A DNA stretch of 64,000 nt from JAURVT01 sp049059935 (GCF_049059935.1 NZ_JBMGQR010000014.1:1-64000); one strand, 5' to 3'. Shown: positions 24,135-33,202, counted from the stretch's first letter. Notes: generated from the sequence alone by a model not told the origin. Translations and numbers: made by a program.

Positions 24135-25049
24135 ATGGCCCCCACGCCCCTTCCGGACTCCCTCCCCGACGACCTCGACGGGCTCCACGACGTCGTCCTC
24201 GAGTGGTACGACGACCACGCCCGCGACCTGCCGTGGCGCGCCCCCGGCACCCCCGCGTGGCACGTCCTGGTGTCCGAGCTGATGCTCCAGCAGACGCCCG
24301 TCGTCCGGGTGCTGCCCGTCTACGAGGCCTGGGTGCGGCGCTGGCCGCGTCCGCAGGACCTCGCCGCCGCACCGTCCGGCGAGGCCGTGCGTGCGTGGGG
24401 TCGTCTGGGCTACCCGCGGCGGGCGCTGCGGCTGCACGCGTGCGCCGTCGCCCTGACCGAGCAGCACGACGGGGTGGTGCCCGACGACCACGCGACGCTG
24501 CTGACCCTCCCCGGCGTCGGCAGCTACACCGCGGCGGCGGTGGCGTCGTTCGCGTTCGGCCAGCGGCATGCGGTGCTCGACACCAACGTCCGGCGCGTGC
24601 TCGGACGCGTCGTGGCCGGGACGGCCTATCCGCCCAACGCGGCCACCGTCGCCGAGCGGCGCACGGCCGAGGCGCTGCTGCCGGACGACCCCGCGACGGC
24701 CGCGCGGTGGGCGGTGGCGGTGATGGAGCTCGGCGCGCTCGTGTGCACCGCGCGGTCGCCCCGGTGCGGCGAGTGCCCCGTGCGCGACCGGTGCGCCTGG
24801 TACGCCGCCGGCCGCCCCGAGCACGACGGACCGCCCCGACGCGGGCAGGCCTGGGCCGGCACCGACCGTCAGTGCCGCGGACGCCTGCTGGGCGTCCTGC
24901 GCGACGCGGACGGCCCGGTGCCCAAGGACGCCCTCGACGCCGTCTGGGACGCCGCCCCGCAGCGCGAGCGCGCCCTGGACTCCCTGGTGGCCGACGGCCT
25001 CGTCGACGCCCGCGACGACGGCACCTACGCCCTCCCCGGCACCCCCTGA
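24135..25049 (+). CDS. mutY: A/G-specific adenine glycosylase
   Basis: 304 aa. It removes adenine mispaired with 8-oxoguanine. The HhH-GPD fold has Glu48 (SELMLQQTPV), the hairpin LPGVGSYTAAAVASFAFG and Asp149 (VLDTNVRR). The [4Fe-4S] cluster ligands are C204-x6-C211-x2-C214-x5-C220 (CTARSPRCGECPVRDRC). The NUDIX-like C-terminal domain of E. coli MutY is absent; residues 235-304 look like a small winged-helix segment. Short forms are common in actinobacteria. Confidence 0.94.
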   Translation: MAPTPLPDSLPDDLDGLHDVVLEWYDDHARDLPWRAPGTPAWHVLVSELMLQQTPVVRVLPVYEAWVRRWPRPQDLAAAPSGEAVRAWGRLGYPRRALRLHACAVALTEQHDGVVPDDHATLLTLPGVGSYTAAAVASFAFGQRHAVLDTNVRRVLGRVVAGTAYPPNAATVAERRTAEALLPDDPATAARWAVAVMELGALVCTARSPRCGECPVRDRCAWYAAGRPEHDGPPRRGQAWAGTDRQCRGRLLGVLRDADGPVPKDALDAVWDAAPQRERALDSLVADGLVDARDDGTYALPGTP

Positions 25050-25086
25050 CGCCGTCCGGCGGCCCCCGACCGATCCCCCGGCCGTC

Positions 25087-25141
25087 GATGTCCGACTTCT
25101 GCAACGCCTCGGACGGCGATGCGTTGCAGAAGTCGGACGTC
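25087..25141. terminator. 21-bp inverted repeat after mutY
   Basis: Arms 25087-25107 and 25121-25141 are complementary at every position except one G-T wobble, around a 13-base loop. It lies 38 bases beyond the mutY stop and opposite the clpC 3' end. Likely terminator. Its unusual sequence (TCCGACTTCTGCAACGC and complement) differs from the other GC-only hairpins here. Confidence 0.6.
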
Positions 25142-25176
25142 AACCGGCTCGGGGGGACGCCCGGTGGCTCTGGACG

Positions 25177-25217
25177 CGACCGAGGCCGGCCCCGCGGTGC
25201 GGGACCGGCCTCGGTCG
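25177..25217. terminator. clpC terminator hairpin
   Basis: CGACCGAGGCCGG (25177-25189) pairs with 25205-25217. Inside, CCCGC pairs with GCGGG around GGT, giving an 18-bp stem with one mismatch. It lies 16 bases past the clpC stop on the minus strand. Confidence 0.65.
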
Positions 25218-25232
25218 GTGGTGCTGGTGCGA

Positions 25233-27734
25233 CTACTCGGTGGCGCCGGCGGCCTCGGCGGGGAGCTCGTCGGGCACCTCGCCCTTGGTCTCGCCGCGGA
25301 AGGTGAAGGTCGCGGACGGACCCTCGCCCTCGACGTCCACCAGGATGATCTGGCCGGGACGGACCTCGCCGAAGAGCAGCTTCTCGGCGAGCACGTCCTC
25401 GATCTCGCGCTGGATCGTGCGTCGCAGCGGACGCGCGCCGAGCACCGGGTCGAACCCGCGCTTGGCGAGCTGCTCCTTGGCCGCGGGCGTGAGCTCGAGG
25501 GCCATGTCCTTGTCCTTGAGCCGGCCCTCGACCGAGGCGAGCATCATGTCGACCATCTCGATGACCTCGTCCTGCGTCAGCGGCGGGAACACGACGATCT
25601 CGTCGACACGGTTCAGGAACTCCGGACGGAAGTGCTGCTTGAGCTCGTCGGACACCTTCGCCTTCATCCGGTCGTACGAACCGGCGACGTCACCGGCCTG
25701 GCTGAAACCGAGGTTCACGCCCTTGGCCATGTCACGCGAACCGAGGTTCGTGGTCATGATGATGACGGTGTTCTTGAAGTCGACGACTCGCCCCTGGGAG
25801 TCGGTCAGGCGACCTTCCTCCAGGATCTGCAGCAGCGAGTTGAAGATGTCGGGGTGCGCCTTCTCGACCTCGTCGAAAAGCACCACCGAGAACGGCTTGC
25901 GGCGCACCTTCTCGGTGAGCTGGCCGCCCTCCTCGTAACCGACGTAACCGGGAGGCGAACCGAACAGCCGCGACACGGTGTGCTTCTCGGAGAACTCGCT
26001 CATGTCGAGCTGGATGAGCGCGTCGTCGTCGCCGAACAGGAAGTTCGCGAGCGCCTTGGACAGCCAGGTCTTACCCACGCCGGACGGGCCGGCGAAGATG
26101 AACGAGCCGCCGGGGCGACGCGGGTCCTTGAGGCCCGCACGGGTGCGTCGGATGGCGCGGGAGAGGGCCTTGATGGCCTCCTCCTGGCCGATGACGCGCT
26201 TGTGCAGCTCGGCCTCCATGTTGAGCAGCCGCGAGGACTCCTCCTCGGAGAGCTTGACGATCGGGATGCCGGTCGCGATCGCGAGGACCTCGGCGATGAG
26301 CTCCTCGTCGACCTCGGCCACGACGTCCATGTCGCCGGCCTTCCACTGCTTCTCGCGCTCGGACTTCTGCCCGATGAGGGTCTTCTCCTCGTCGCGCAGC
26401 GACGCGGCGGCCTCGAAGTCCTGGCCGTCGATCGCCCCCTCCTTGCGGCGGCGGACGTCGGCGATCTTCTCGTCGAACTCGCGCAGGTCGGGCGGAGCGG
26501 TCATCCGACGGATCCGCAGCCGCGAGCCGGCCTCGTCGACCAGGTCGATGGCCTTGTCGGGCAGGAAGCGGTCGGAGATGTACCGGTCGGACAGCGTGGC
26601 CGCCGAGACCAGCGCCTCGTCGGTGATCGTGACGCGGTGGTGCGCCTCGTAGCGGTCGCGCAGGCCCTTGAGCATGTCGATCGTGTGCGCGATCGACGGC
26701 TCGGGCACCTGGATGGGCTGGAAGCGGCGCTCGAGCGCGGCGTCCTTCTCGAAGTGCTTGCGGTACTCGTCGAGCGTGGTGGCACCGATGGTCTGGAGCT
26801 CGCCGCGGGCCAGCATGGGCTTGAGGATGCTGGCGGCGTCGATGGCTCCCTCGGCCGCACCGGCACCGACGAGGGTGTGGATCTCGTCGATGAACAGCAC
26901 GATGTCGCCGCGGGTGCGGATCTCCTTGAGAACCTTCTTCAGGCGCTCCTCGAAGTCACCGCGGTAGCGCGACCCGGCGACGAGCGCGCCGAGGTCGAGC
27001 GTGTAGATCTGCTTGTCCTTGAGCGTCTCGGGCACGTCGCCGCGGACGATGTCCTGGGCCAGGCCCTCGACGACCGTCGTCTTGCCGACGCCGGGCTCGC
27101 CGATGAGCACCGGGTTGTTCTTGGTGCGGCGGCTCAGCACCTGCATGACGCGCTCGATCTGCATCTCGCGCCCGATGACGGGGTCGAGCTTGCCCTCGCG
27201 GGCGGCCTGCGTGAGGTTGCGGCCGAACTGGTCGAGGACCAGCGAGCTGGACGGAGCGCCCTCGGCGGGTGCGCCGGCGGCAGCCGTCTCCTTGCCCTGG
27301 TAACCGCTGAGCAGCTGGATGACCTGCTGGCGGACGCGGTTGAGGTCGGCCCCGAGCTTGACGAGGACCTGGGCGGCGACGCCCTCGCCCTCGCGGATCA
27401 GGCCGAGCAGGATGTGCTCGGTGCCGATGTAGTTGTGGCCGAGCTGCAGGGCCTCACGGAGGCTGAGCTCGAGGACCTTCTTGGCGCGCGGCGTGAACGG
27501 GATGTGGCCGCTCGGCGCCTGCTGGCCCTGGCCGATGATCTCCTCGACCTGGGCGCGGACGGCCTCGAGCGAGATGTCGAGCTGCTCGAGCGCCTTGGCC
27601 GCGACACCCTCACCCTCGTGGATCAGCCCCAGGAGGATGTGCTCGGTGCCGATGTAGTTGTGGCTGAGCATCCGTGCTTCTTCTTGTGCGAGCACGACGA
27701 CGCGCCTCGCGCGGTCGGTGAACCTCTCGAACAT
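25233..27734 (-). CDS. clpC: ATP-dependent Clp protease ATP-binding subunit ClpC
   Basis: 833 aa AAA+ unfoldase feeding ClpP. Two Clp-N repeats lie in residues 1-145 (NYIGTEHILLGLI occurs twice). Ring D1 has Walker A GEPGVGKT (212-219). The middle region has a UVR-type motif (DGQDFEAAASLRDEEKTLIGQ) characteristic of ClpC. Ring D2 has GPSGVGKT and ends with the sensor-2 region GARPLRRTIQREIED. The Ala/Glu-rich C-terminus is normal. ATG 27734 follows GGGGAG by five bases. Substrates are chosen with adaptors; essential in mycobacteria (established). Confidence 0.97.
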   Translation of the reverse strand: MFERFTDRARRVVVLAQEEARMLSHNYIGTEHILLGLIHEGEGVAAKALEQLDISLEAVRAQVEEIIGQGQQAPSGHIPFTPRAKKVLELSLREALQLGHNYIGTEHILLGLIREGEGVAAQVLVKLGADLNRVRQQVIQLLSGYQGKETAAAGAPAEGAPSSSLVLDQFGRNLTQAAREGKLDPVIGREMQIERVMQVLSRRTKNNPVLIGEPGVGKTTVVEGLAQDIVRGDVPETLKDKQIYTLDLGALVAGSRYRGDFEERLKKVLKEIRTRGDIVLFIDEIHTLVGAGAAEGAIDAASILKPMLARGELQTIGATTLDEYRKHFEKDAALERRFQPIQVPEPSIAHTIDMLKGLRDRYEAHHRVTITDEALVSAATLSDRYISDRFLPDKAIDLVDEAGSRLRIRRMTAPPDLREFDEKIADVRRRKEGAIDGQDFEAAASLRDEEKTLIGQKSEREKQWKAGDMDVVAEVDEELIAEVLAIATGIPIVKLSEEESSRLLNMEAELHKRVIGQEEAIKALSRAIRRTRAGLKDPRRPGGSFIFAGPSGVGKTWLSKALANFLFGDDDALIQLDMSEFSEKHTVSRLFGSPPGYVGYEEGGQLTEKVRRKPFSVVLFDEVEKAHPDIFNSLLQILEEGRLTDSQGRVVDFKNTVIIMTTNLGSRDMAKGVNLGFSQAGDVAGSYDRMKAKVSDELKQHFRPEFLNRVDEIVVFPPLTQDEVIEMVDMMLASVEGRLKDKDMALELTPAAKEQLAKRGFDPVLGARPLRRTIQREIEDVLAEKLLFGEVRPGQIILVDVEGEGPSATFTFRGETKGEVPDELPAEAAGATE

Positions 27735-27776
27735 GGTGTCTCCCCTGGATCGAACCCACTGGGCCGTTGCCCTCTC

Positions 27777-27782
27777 ATGCTA
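27777..27782 (-). promoter_or_regulatory. -10 box for clpC
   Basis: TAGCAT on the minus strand, 42 bases before ATG 27734, giving a leader of about 35 bases with GGGGAG. No convincing -35 or ClgR box was recognised. Confidence 0.4.
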
Positions 27783-27842
27783 GACCGCGCGGCAACCGAA
27801 GCCCGAACGAGTCCACCTCTGAGTGGATGTACACAGAACAAC

Positions 27843-27880
27843 GCGAACCCACCGCCTGCGTGTTCCGGCGGTGGGTTCGC
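27843..27880. terminator. lsr2 terminator hairpin
   Basis: GCGAACCCACCGCC (27843-27856) and its exact complement (27867-27880) enclose a 10-base loop; 14 bp, no mismatch. It lies 40 bases past the lsr2 stop on the minus strand. A second short stem, CCGAG/CTCGG, follows at about 27882-27897. Confidence 0.7.
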
Positions 27881-27919
27881 TCCGAGCGAACGGCTCGGTG
27901 GTGCTGGTGGTGCGTGGTG

Positions 27920-28261
27920 TCAGTGCGCGGCGGCGTACGCCTCGCGGACCTCGGTGGAGACGCGCCCGCGGTCGGGGACGTCGTAGCCGTTCTCGCGCGC
28001 CCAGGCGCGGATCGCGGCCGGGGAGTCGCCGGACGCGGCGGCCTTGCGACCGCCGCCTGAGGTGCCGCCCGAGCGACGACGGCCGTTGCTGGCCTTGCGC
28101 GCCTCGGCGACGTAGGGCGCGAGCGTGTCGCGCAGCTTGGATGCATTCCCCGAGGAAAGGTCGATCTCGTACCGGGTGCCGTCGAGGGCGAATTCCACCG
28201 TCTCGTCGGCGTCTCCCCCGTCGATGTCGTCGACGAGGAGGACCTGGACCTTTTGCGCCAT
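27920..28261 (-). CDS. lsr2: Lsr2-type nucleoid-associated protein (xenogeneic silencer)
   Basis: 113 aa. The N-terminal dimerisation domain is AQKVQVLLVDDIDGGDADETV through DTLAPYVAEARK. A basic linker (NGRRRSGGTSGGGRK) follows, then the DNA-binding domain SPAAIRAWARENGYDVPDRGR, with the minor-groove RGR at 98-100. Lsr2 bridges AT-rich DNA and silences acquired genes (established). ATG 28261 has GAAAGG nine bases upstream. Its upstream region (28262-28419) is visibly richer in A+T than the rest of the window, so autoregulation is plausible but not shown. Confidence 0.97.
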   Translation of the reverse strand: MAQKVQVLLVDDIDGGDADETVEFALDGTRYEIDLSSGNASKLRDTLAPYVAEARKASNGRRRSGGTSGGGRKAAASGDSPAAIRAWARENGYDVPDRGRVSTEVREAYAAAH

Positions 28262-28419
28262 GGTCGGCTGCCTTTCAAGAATGTGCGGGACTTGCAATCT
28301 CAGTCTGCCACGTAAAACACGGTGACAGGAAATCCGACACGGCCCGATTCGTCGTCCGCACAGGCACCGAAATCAGCGATTGTCCGAATTGCAGGAATAC
28401 GCCGCCCGGCGAACCGACG

Positions 28420-29925
28420 CTATTCGCGCCGCGCCAGCGGAAACAGGATCGCGTCGCGAATTCCGACCCCGAGCAGCAGCATGACGAGCCGGTCGACGCC
28501 CATGCCCATGCCCCCGGCCGGCGGCATGCCGAACTCGAGCGCGCGCAGGAAGTCCTCGTCCAGGTCCATCGCCTCGGGATCGCCCGCCGCCGCGAGGAGC
28601 GACTGCTCCTCCAGGCGCTCGCGCTGCACCACGGGGTCGTTGAGCTCGGAGTACGCCGGGGCCAGCTCGACGCCGTTGATCATCAGGTCGAAGGCCTCGA
28701 CGAGACCCTCCTCGGTGCGGTGCGGCTTGGCGAGCGGGCGCACCGACGTCGGGTAGTCGCAGACGAACGTCGGCTGGACCAAGGTGTGCTCGACCAGCTT
28801 CTCGTAGATCTCGAGCGCCACCTCGCCGGCGCCCCAGCCGTCGCGCAGGGCGACGTCGTGCTTGCCGGCCAGGTCGCGCAGGTGGGCGACGTCGGTGTGC
28901 TGGTCGACCTTCTCGCCGACCGCCTCGGAGACGAGCTCGAACAGGCCGACGCGCCGCCAGGGCGCCTCGAGGTCGATGGTCGACCCGTCCCGGGCGGGCA
29001 CGACGGTGCGCCCCAGCGCGCGGGCCGCGTCCAGGACGAGGTCGCGGCACAGGTCCATCATCGTCTCGTAGGAGCCGTACGCCTCGTACGCCTCGAGCAT
29101 CGCGAACTCGGGGTTGTGGGTGTTGTCGGCGCCCTCGTTGCGGAACGTCTTGCCGATCTCGTAGACGCGGTCGACGCCGCCGACCAGAGCGCGCTTGAGG
29201 TCGAGCTCGAGGGCGATGCGCAGCAGCATGTCGGCGTCGAGCGCGTTGGCGTGCGTGGCGAACGGACGCGCCGCGGCACCGCCGTTGGTGGACTGCAGCA
29301 CCGGCGTCTCGACCTCGACGTAGTCGCGGGCGTCGAGCGTGGTGCGCAGCGACTTCAGGACGGTGGCCTTGGCGCGGACGTTCTCGCGCGCCTGCGGCCG
29401 GACGATCAGGTCGACGTAGCGCATCGTGGCGCGCGCTTCGTCCGACAGCGGCGCGTGCTCGTTGGGGAGCGGGCGCAGGGTCTTGGCGGCCAGGCGCCAC
29501 GACGTCGCCTGCACCGACAGCTCGCCGCGTCGGCTGGTGACGACCTCGCCCTCGACGAAGAGGTGGTCGCCGATGTCGACGAGCGCCTTGTAGTCCGCGA
29601 GCGCCTCCTCGCCCACCTCGGCGAGCGACAGCATGGCCTGGATCTCGGTGCCGTCGCCCTCGCGCAGCCGGGCGAAGCAGAGCTTGCCCGTGTTGCGCTG
29701 GAAGATGACGCGGCCGGCGATGCCGACGGTCTCCCCGGTGTGGGTGTCGGGCTCCATCGCGGACGCGTCGTGGGCCTCGACGACCTGACGGATGGTGCGC
29801 GTGCGTGGCACCTCGATCGGGTACGGCGAGACCCCGCGGTCCAGGAGCTGCTGACGCTTCTCGCGACGCACCCGCAGCTGCTCGGGCAGGTCGTCGGGCG
29901 CGGTGTCGCGGGCGTCGTCGCTCAT
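28420..29925 (-). CDS. lysS: lysyl-tRNA synthetase, class II
   Basis: 501 aa. The N-terminal OB fold binds the anticodon (VGIAGRVIFQRNTGKLCFARL). The class II core has motif 2 in FRNEGADNTHNPEFAMLEAY and motif 3 in GMPPAGGMGMGVDRLVMLLLG. Lys/ATP-binding residues and length are those of the housekeeping enzyme, with no membrane domain as found in LysX. ATG 29925 follows TAGGCT by six bases, so the mRNA is probably leaderless. The next gene upstream is coaX, separated by a hairpin. Confidence 0.96.
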   Translation of the reverse strand: MSDDARDTAPDDLPEQLRVRREKRQQLLDRGVSPYPIEVPRTRTIRQVVEAHDASAMEPDTHTGETVGIAGRVIFQRNTGKLCFARLREGDGTEIQAMLSLAEVGEEALADYKALVDIGDHLFVEGEVVTSRRGELSVQATSWRLAAKTLRPLPNEHAPLSDEARATMRYVDLIVRPQARENVRAKATVLKSLRTTLDARDYVEVETPVLQSTNGGAAARPFATHANALDADMLLRIALELDLKRALVGGVDRVYEIGKTFRNEGADNTHNPEFAMLEAYEAYGSYETMMDLCRDLVLDAARALGRTVVPARDGSTIDLEAPWRRVGLFELVSEAVGEKVDQHTDVAHLRDLAGKHDVALRDGWGAGEVALEIYEKLVEHTLVQPTFVCDYPTSVRPLAKPHRTEEGLVEAFDLMINGVELAPAYSELNDPVVQRERLEEQSLLAAAGDPEAMDLDEDFLRALEFGMPPAGGMGMGVDRLVMLLLGVGIRDAILFPLARRE

Positions 29926-29931
29926 GGCGCC

Positions 29932-29937
29932 AGCCTA
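29932..29937 (-). promoter_or_regulatory. leaderless -10 box for lysS
   Basis: TAGGCT on the minus strand, six bases before ATG 29925. Confidence 0.6.
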
Positions 29938-29953
29938 GGTGGCCGCCGTCCTC

Positions 29954-30017
29954 CACGATTTGACGGGTTCGGGCTGCCGCCACCGGCGTGTCGAGGACCG
30001 AAACGCGTCGAATCGTG
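29954..30017. terminator. imperfect hairpin after coaX
   Basis: CACGATT (29954-29960) pairs with AATCGTG (30011-30017). The stem continues through a T-G wobble and GACG/CGTC, then after a small internal loop TTCGG pairs with CCGAA around a 25-base loop. It starts 12 bases past the coaX stop, so it probably ends the pantothenate operon before the lysS promoter. Confidence 0.5.
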
Positions 30018-30029
30018 AGGGGGCCGGGG

Positions 30030-30821
30030 TCAGGTGTTGCGGGAGGGGACGAGGCGCAGGCCGTTGAGGGTGAGCCACGGGTCGTGGACGGTGAGGCTGG
30101 TGCAGCCGCCGGCGACCTCGGCCGCCCAGCGGCCGGTCGCGACGACCGTGAGGTCGTCCACGGCGAGCTCGGCGCGCATCCGGCCGACGATCCCGTCGAC
30201 GAGGCCGGCGAAGCCGTGGACGAGCCCGGACTGCATGGCCTCGACGGTGTTGCGGGCGACGACGTTGCGCGGCCGCGCTACCTCGACGGCCCGCAGCTGG
30301 GCGCCGCCGCGGGCCAGCGCGTCGAGCGAGATGCCGACGCCCGGCGCGATGGCGCCGCCCACGTAGGCGCCCCTGCCGTCGACGACGTCGAAGGTGGTGG
30401 CCGTGCCGAGGTCGACGACGATCGCGGGCCCGGGGTGGAACGTCGACGCCGCGAGCGCGTTGACGACGCGGTCGGCGCCGACCTCGCGGGGGTTGTCGGT
30501 GAGGATCTTGACGCCGGTGCGGACGCCGGGCCCCACCACGTGCTGCGGGACGTCGGCGAAGCGCCGCTCGAGCATCGCGCGCACCTCGGCGAGCACGGCC
30601 GGTACCGTGCAGCTGACGACGACGCCGTCGACCGGTCCGAGGCCGCACCCGCGCAGCAGGCCGTCGAGCAGCACGTGCCACTCGTCCGCGGTGCGGCTCG
30701 CGTCGGAACCCACCCGCCAGTGCGCGGTGGGCTCCACCGACGTCGCGGCGTCGAGCGAGCCCGCGTCGAACAGGCCCACCTCGGTGTGGTGGTTGCGGAC
30801 GTCCAGGCAGAGCAGGCTCAT
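30030..30821 (-). CDS. coaX: type III pantothenate kinase
   Basis: 263 aa ASKHA-fold kinase phosphorylating pantothenate, the first step to CoA. N-terminal MSLLCLDVRNHHTEVGLF carries the phosphate-binding Asp. GADRVVNALAA, AIVVDLGTATTFDVVD and GAYVGGAIAPGVGISLDAL are family motifs around the active site. Type III enzymes need a monovalent cation and are not CoA-inhibited (established). ATG 30821 is ten bases after panD, so panC-panD-coaX form one unit making and then using pantothenate. Confidence 0.93.
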   Translation of the reverse strand: MSLLCLDVRNHHTEVGLFDAGSLDAATSVEPTAHWRVGSDASRTADEWHVLLDGLLRGCGLGPVDGVVVSCTVPAVLAEVRAMLERRFADVPQHVVGPGVRTGVKILTDNPREVGADRVVNALAASTFHPGPAIVVDLGTATTFDVVDGRGAYVGGAIAPGVGISLDALARGGAQLRAVEVARPRNVVARNTVEAMQSGLVHGFAGLVDGIVGRMRAELAVDDLTVVATGRWAAEVAGGCTSLTVHDPWLTLNGLRLVPSRNT

Positions 30822-30831
30822 GGCACGCAGG

Positions 30832-31275
30832 TCAGTGCGCGACGAGCGGGTTGTCGAGCAGGCCGCGGGCCGAGTCGCCGCGGACGAGCCCCGAGCCGGG
30901 CAGCACCTCGGCCGGGTCCGAGCCCGTGCCGGTGACGCGGTTGTCGGCGTCGACGAACACGACGTGGGGCTCGAACGTGCGCGCCTCGGCGTCGTCCATC
31001 TGCCCGTAGGCGATCAGGATGACGAGGTCGCCGGGGTGCACCAGGTGGGCGGCGGCGCCGTTGATGCCGATGACGCCGCTGCCGCGCTCGCCGGCGATCG
31101 TGTACGTCTCGAGGCGGGCGCCGTTGGTGACGTCGACGATGTGCACCAGCTCGCCGGGCAGCAGGTCGGCGGCGTCGAGCAGGTCGGCGTCGACGGTGAC
31201 CGAGCCGACGTAGTGCAGGTCGGCCTGCGTCACGGTGGCGCGGTGGATCTTGGACTTCATCATCGTGCGGATCAC
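30832..31275 (-). CDS. panD: aspartate 1-decarboxylase
   Basis: 147 aa pro-enzyme converting L-aspartate to beta-alanine for pantothenate. Self-cleavage occurs at Gly24-Ser25 in HYVGSVTVD, creating the pyruvoyl group; the neighbouring YTIAGERGSGVIGINGAAAHL and DLVILIAYGQ are conserved. GTG 31275 overlaps the panC stop as GTGA; an internal ATG pair at 31263/31260 is less likely because the MIRTMMKSKIH start matches the family. The C-terminal tail of about 25 residues is longer than in E. coli. Confidence 0.95.
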   Translation of the reverse strand: MIRTMMKSKIHRATVTQADLHYVGSVTVDADLLDAADLLPGELVHIVDVTNGARLETYTIAGERGSGVIGINGAAAHLVHPGDLVILIAYGQMDDAEARTFEPHVVFVDADNRVTGTGSDPAEVLPGSGLVRGDSARGLLDNPLVAH

Positions 31276-32144
31276 GGCGTCTCCTCCGGGACGGCCGCGG
31301 CGGGCACCGCGGCGTTGTCGATCAGTCGGGTGGTGCCGACGCGGGCCGCGACGAGCAGCCGGGCCGGCTCGCCGGGCCGCGGGTCGCCGAGCGCGACGTC
31401 GGTGAGGGCGAGGTAGTCGAGGTCGATGCCGGCGGCGTCGTCGAGCACCGCGCGAGCCGCGGCGAGGACGGCGTCGTGGCCGAACGGGGCCGCGTCGACA
31501 CCGGCGGCCAGGGCGCGGCTGAGCGCGACGGCGTCGCGGCGCTGCGCGTCGTCGAGGAACCGGTTGCGCGACGACATCGCGAGCCCGTCGTCCTCGCGGA
31601 CGGTGGGCGCACCCTGCACCTCCACGGGCAGGCACAGCGTGCGCGCCATCCGCGTGATGAGCGCGAGCTGCTGGTAGTCCTTCTCGCCGAACACGGCGAG
31701 GTCGGGGCCGACGAGCCCGAGCAGCTTGGCGACGACGGTGAGCACGCCCCGGAAGTGGGTGGGACGCGACGCGCCCTCCAGCACCGACCCGAGCGGACCG
31801 GGGTCGACGGTGACGGTGTCGGGCGTGGGCCAGCCGGGGTACATCTCCTCGACCGACGGCGCGAACACGACGTCGACGCCGGCCTTGTCGCAGCGGACGA
31901 GGTCGTCGTCGAGCGTGCGGGGGTAGCGGTCGAGGTCCTCCCCCGGCGCGAACTGCGTGGGGTTGACGAACACCGACGCGACGGTGGTGTCGGCGCGCTC
32001 GACGGCGTGCCGCAGCAGGCTCTCGTGGCCCTCGTGCAGCGCACCCATCGTGGGGACGAGCGCCAGGCGCCCGCTGCGCTCGCGCAGCAGCGCGTCGAGC
32101 TCGGCGCGGGTGGACGCGACGACGAGCGGGCCGCTCGGTGTCAT
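31272..32144 (-). CDS. panC: pantothenate synthetase
   Basis: 290 aa. It condenses pantoate with beta-alanine using ATP. The nucleotidyl-transferase fold has PTMGALHEGHESLLRHA (HxGH), FVNPTQFAPGEDLDRYPR, FGEKDYQQL and VREDDGLAMSSRNRFL (KMSKS-like region). ATG 32144 has AAGGAG eight bases upstream; the frame open to 32213 has no homology. It lies between the DUF2520 protein and panD. Confidence 0.95.
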   Translation of the reverse strand: MTPSGPLVVASTRAELDALLRERSGRLALVPTMGALHEGHESLLRHAVERADTTVASVFVNPTQFAPGEDLDRYPRTLDDDLVRCDKAGVDVVFAPSVEEMYPGWPTPDTVTVDPGPLGSVLEGASRPTHFRGVLTVVAKLLGLVGPDLAVFGEKDYQQLALITRMARTLCLPVEVQGAPTVREDDGLAMSSRNRFLDDAQRRDAVALSRALAAGVDAAPFGHDAVLAAARAVLDDAAGIDLDYLALTDVALGDPRPGEPARLLVAARVGTTRLIDNAAVPAAAVPEETP

Positions 32145-32223
32145 CGGTCGCGCTCCTTGCTCCACTCCACTCGCGGGCACTCGCTGCGCTCGCGACCACT
32201 CACCTCGTTCCACGCGTCACCGC

Positions 32224-33144
32224 TCACAGCCCGGCCGCCAGGTCGGCCATCGTGTCCCAGTCGGCCTCGTCGAGGACGCGGCGGACGTCGCTGCCGCGCG
32301 ACGGCGTCAGGCGCCCGTCGGTGACGGCGCGGTCGGTGGTCGCGCGGGCCATGGCCACGTAGGCGTCGTGGGTGGACGCGGGCGCGTCGGCCAGCGCGGC
32401 CAGGTGGGCCGCCACGGTGTCGACGTCGCCGCGGACGACCGGCCCGGTGAGCGCGGCCGACCCGTAGGCCAGCACGTTGTCGAGCGCGGCCTGCAGCAGC
32501 GGGCGCAGCAGCGCGGACGGGTCGTCGGCGCCGGTGGCCCGGAGCAGGTCCATCGACTGCGCGACGAGGGTGACGAGGTGGTTGGAGCCGTGGGCGAGCG
32601 CCGCGTGGTACGCGGTGCGCCGGTCCTCGGGGATGCGGACCGGACGGCCGCCGAGGTCGGCCACGAGCGACTCGGCCAGCGCGGCGTCGTCGTCGCCGAC
32701 GGTGAGGCCGAAGACGCAGCCCGAGAGCCGGTCGAGGTCGACGTCGGTGCCGGTGAACGTCATGGCCGGGTGCATGGCCACCGGACGCGCGCCCGCCGCC
32801 GCGGCGGAGGCGAGCGCGGCGAGCCCGTGGCGTCCGCTGGTGTGCAGCACGACCTGGCCGGGACGCAGGTGCCCGTCGGCGGCGAGCTCGTCGACGAGGC
32901 CGACGAGCGAGTCGTCGGGCACCGCGAGCACGAGCAGGTCGCTGCGGTCGGCGGCCTGGGCGGCGGTGGTGAGCGGCACCCCGGGCAGGAGCGTCTCGAC
33001 CCGGGTGCGGGTGGCGGCGGAGCGTCCGCTCGCGGCGACGACGTGGTGCCCTGCTGCACGGAGGCGGGCGGCGACGACGGCGCCGACGCGGCCCGCGCCG
33101 ACCACACCGACGGTGCGGGGGCTGCTGGGGACGTGCTGGTTCAT
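32224..33144 (-). CDS. Rossmann-like and DUF2520 domain protein
   Basis: 306 aa. The N-terminal NAD(P)-binding domain (TVGVVGAGRVGAVVAARL) and C-terminal all-helical DUF2520 domain (from about residue 160, RTAYHAALAHGSNHLVTLVAQSM) give the overall plan of ketopantoate reductase. Because panE is not seen and this gene leads the panC-panD-coaX unit, it may supply pantoate or a related reaction; that is inferred. ATG 33144 has AAGAAGG seven bases upstream. The 79 bases before panC include a GCTCGCTGCGCTCG-like palindromic stretch. Confidence 0.85.
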   Translation of the reverse strand: MNQHVPSSPRTVGVVGAGRVGAVVAARLRAAGHHVVAASGRSAATRTRVETLLPGVPLTTAAQAADRSDLLVLAVPDDSLVGLVDELAADGHLRPGQVVLHTSGRHGLAALASAAAAGARPVAMHPAMTFTGTDVDLDRLSGCVFGLTVGDDDAALAESLVADLGGRPVRIPEDRRTAYHAALAHGSNHLVTLVAQSMDLLRATGADDPSALLRPLLQAALDNVLAYGSAALTGPVVRGDVDTVAAHLAALADAPASTHDAYVAMARATTDRAVTDGRLTPSRGSDVRRVLDEADWDTMADLAAGL

Positions 33145-33202
33145 GGTGGTGCCTTCTTCGTTCCCGTCCCGGCGAGCGGGTACCAGACGATCGGACACCG
33201 CC

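Noticed and set aside
32160..32215. Palindromic stretch between the DUF2520 gene and panC as a mobile REP element
   Set aside because: Only one copy noticed in the window and no mobile gene. It may simply be a structured leader.
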